Shown here: one piece after another, positions 63,696-64,000 of the stretch
Numbering within the stretch: position 1 is the first letter of the stretch
How the letters are laid out: the number at the start of each line of letters is the position of its first letter
Program-made: the position numbers and the translations under genes
DNA from: Prorocentrum cordatum
Taxonomy: Eukaryota > Sar > Dinophyceae > Prorocentrales > Prorocentraceae
Direction: 5' to 3'
DNA: 64,000 nucleotides
NCBI GenBank assembly: GCA_963575745.1
Contig: CAUYUJ010003425.1
Location: 522,097 to 586,096 of the forward strand
Notes under the pieces: model-generated
Seen by the model: the letters and a program-made list of their open reading frames with translations, nothing else
The model's database searches: none
What the model was told of the DNA's origin: nothing

Positions 63696-64000
63696 GGCTC
63701 TTCGATGAAGACCCAGCCCTCCTCGACCTGCAGGCCGACCTCGCGAAGGACCCGCTACCTCAGCCCATGCCGCGGCCCCCACCTGAGGGAGACCCTGCGG
63801 CTTCAGCCCAGGACTCCTACACCACCTACCTTGACCACGACACTGGTTGGACATGGGTCTACGCTGCCACGGACGGTGCATGCACCAACCAAGCCATCCC
63901 AGTGCTTGCACGAGCGGGCTACGGCGTCTACTACGGCATCGACCACCGCATGAACTACAGTGCACGCGTTCACGGCATTACGCAGAACGCACAGCTTGCG
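63696..64000 (+). pseudogene. RNase H domain start, copy 2 (cut by window end)
   Basis: Frame with DPALLDLQADLAKDPLPQ, hairpin H5', YTTYLDHDTGWTWVYAATDG (first catalytic Asp), AGYGVYYGIDHRMNYSARVH. The window ends before the Glu motif. Confidence 0.8.
63794..63812 (+). repeat. Bulged hairpin H5' (counterpart of H5)
   Basis: Arms CCTG/CAGG (the outermost T-A pair of H5 is lost), bulged C 63798, GGC, TTCA, GCC. Confidence 0.75.

Larger units (their letters stand above)
49879..64000 (+). mobile_element. Retroelement copy 2, possibly a giant form with extra 5' ORFs
   Basis: From 56735 on it matches copy 1 (ORF1, endonuclease, RT, CCHC, start of RNase H, then the window ends). Upstream (49.9-56.7 kb) lie a gag-like/coiled-coil protein and a 1158-codon ORF, on the same strand and with the same type of bulged hairpins; the last of these ORFs runs directly into the conserved start. 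I infer a single element of more than 14 kb, but two adjacent elements remain possible. Lesions in the shared part: stop at 62266, frameshifts near 58690, 58760, 62718 and 63693. Confidence 0.5.

Overview
This looks like a dinoflagellate nuclear genome segment. The evidence is: very GC-rich DNA packed with microsatellites, satellites and decayed duplications; scattered exon-like islands flanked by AG|G acceptors; an exon joining a SEA-like domain to a sushi (CCP)-like domain, a combination common in dinoflagellate surface proteins; a cysteine-rich module of a dinoflagellate type; and large non-LTR retrotransposons. Taxon below phylum cannot be read from the sequence, and no spliced-leader sequence, tRNA or rRNA gene was recognised. 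Layout: 0-6.6 kb holds decayed duplications with tandem copies of a cysteine-rich module and many short perfect hairpins followed by CCCTGG. 6.6-9.2 kb holds GC-rich direct repeats. 9.2-12.2 kb holds a decayed reverse-transcriptase element on the minus strand. 13-19 kb holds candidate minus-strand exons, ending upstream in the SEA-like/CCP exon at 17979-18780. 19.3-24.5 kb is an array of four ~1.3-kb units, one carrying a (GAC)n expansion. 25-27.4 kb holds a second candidate minus-strand host gene, with a 50-codon membrane-segment exon bounded by AG and GT. 28-32 kb holds dispersed repeats and a 1.4-kb CATCAT-type minisatellite. 33.4-35.2 kb is a ~180-bp satellite, followed by a ~66-bp palindrome-bearing array to 38.9 kb. 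40.2-64 kb holds two related non-LTR retroelement copies in the same orientation. Both carry a Cys-rich ORF1, an APE-type endonuclease, a reverse transcriptase, a CCHC finger and an RNase H. Between them (49.5-56.7 kb) is an open region with a gag-like/coiled-coil protein and a 1158-codon ORF containing a possible ADP-ribosyltransferase-like segment. This may be the 5' half of a giant (>14 kb) version of the element, of which the first copy is a 5'-truncated relative. Each copy is inactivated by its own stops and frameshifts. The most striking observation is a structured hairpin that recurs at 12 independent positions (17 instances) inside the retroelement ORFs. It has variable but complementary outer arms, then a single unpaired C, a 3-bp stem (GGC/GCC or the swapped GCC/GGC) and a TTCA or TCCA tetraloop. 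It is read in different frames (for example as GGFSP, AASAQ, GSSPG and APSGPG), so the conserved unit is the nucleic-acid structure and not the peptide. A second oddity is T-rich low-complexity insertions of 111 and 269 bp whose ends can be placed by comparing the two copies, plus a similar A-rich ~244-bp block in the 66-bp array.
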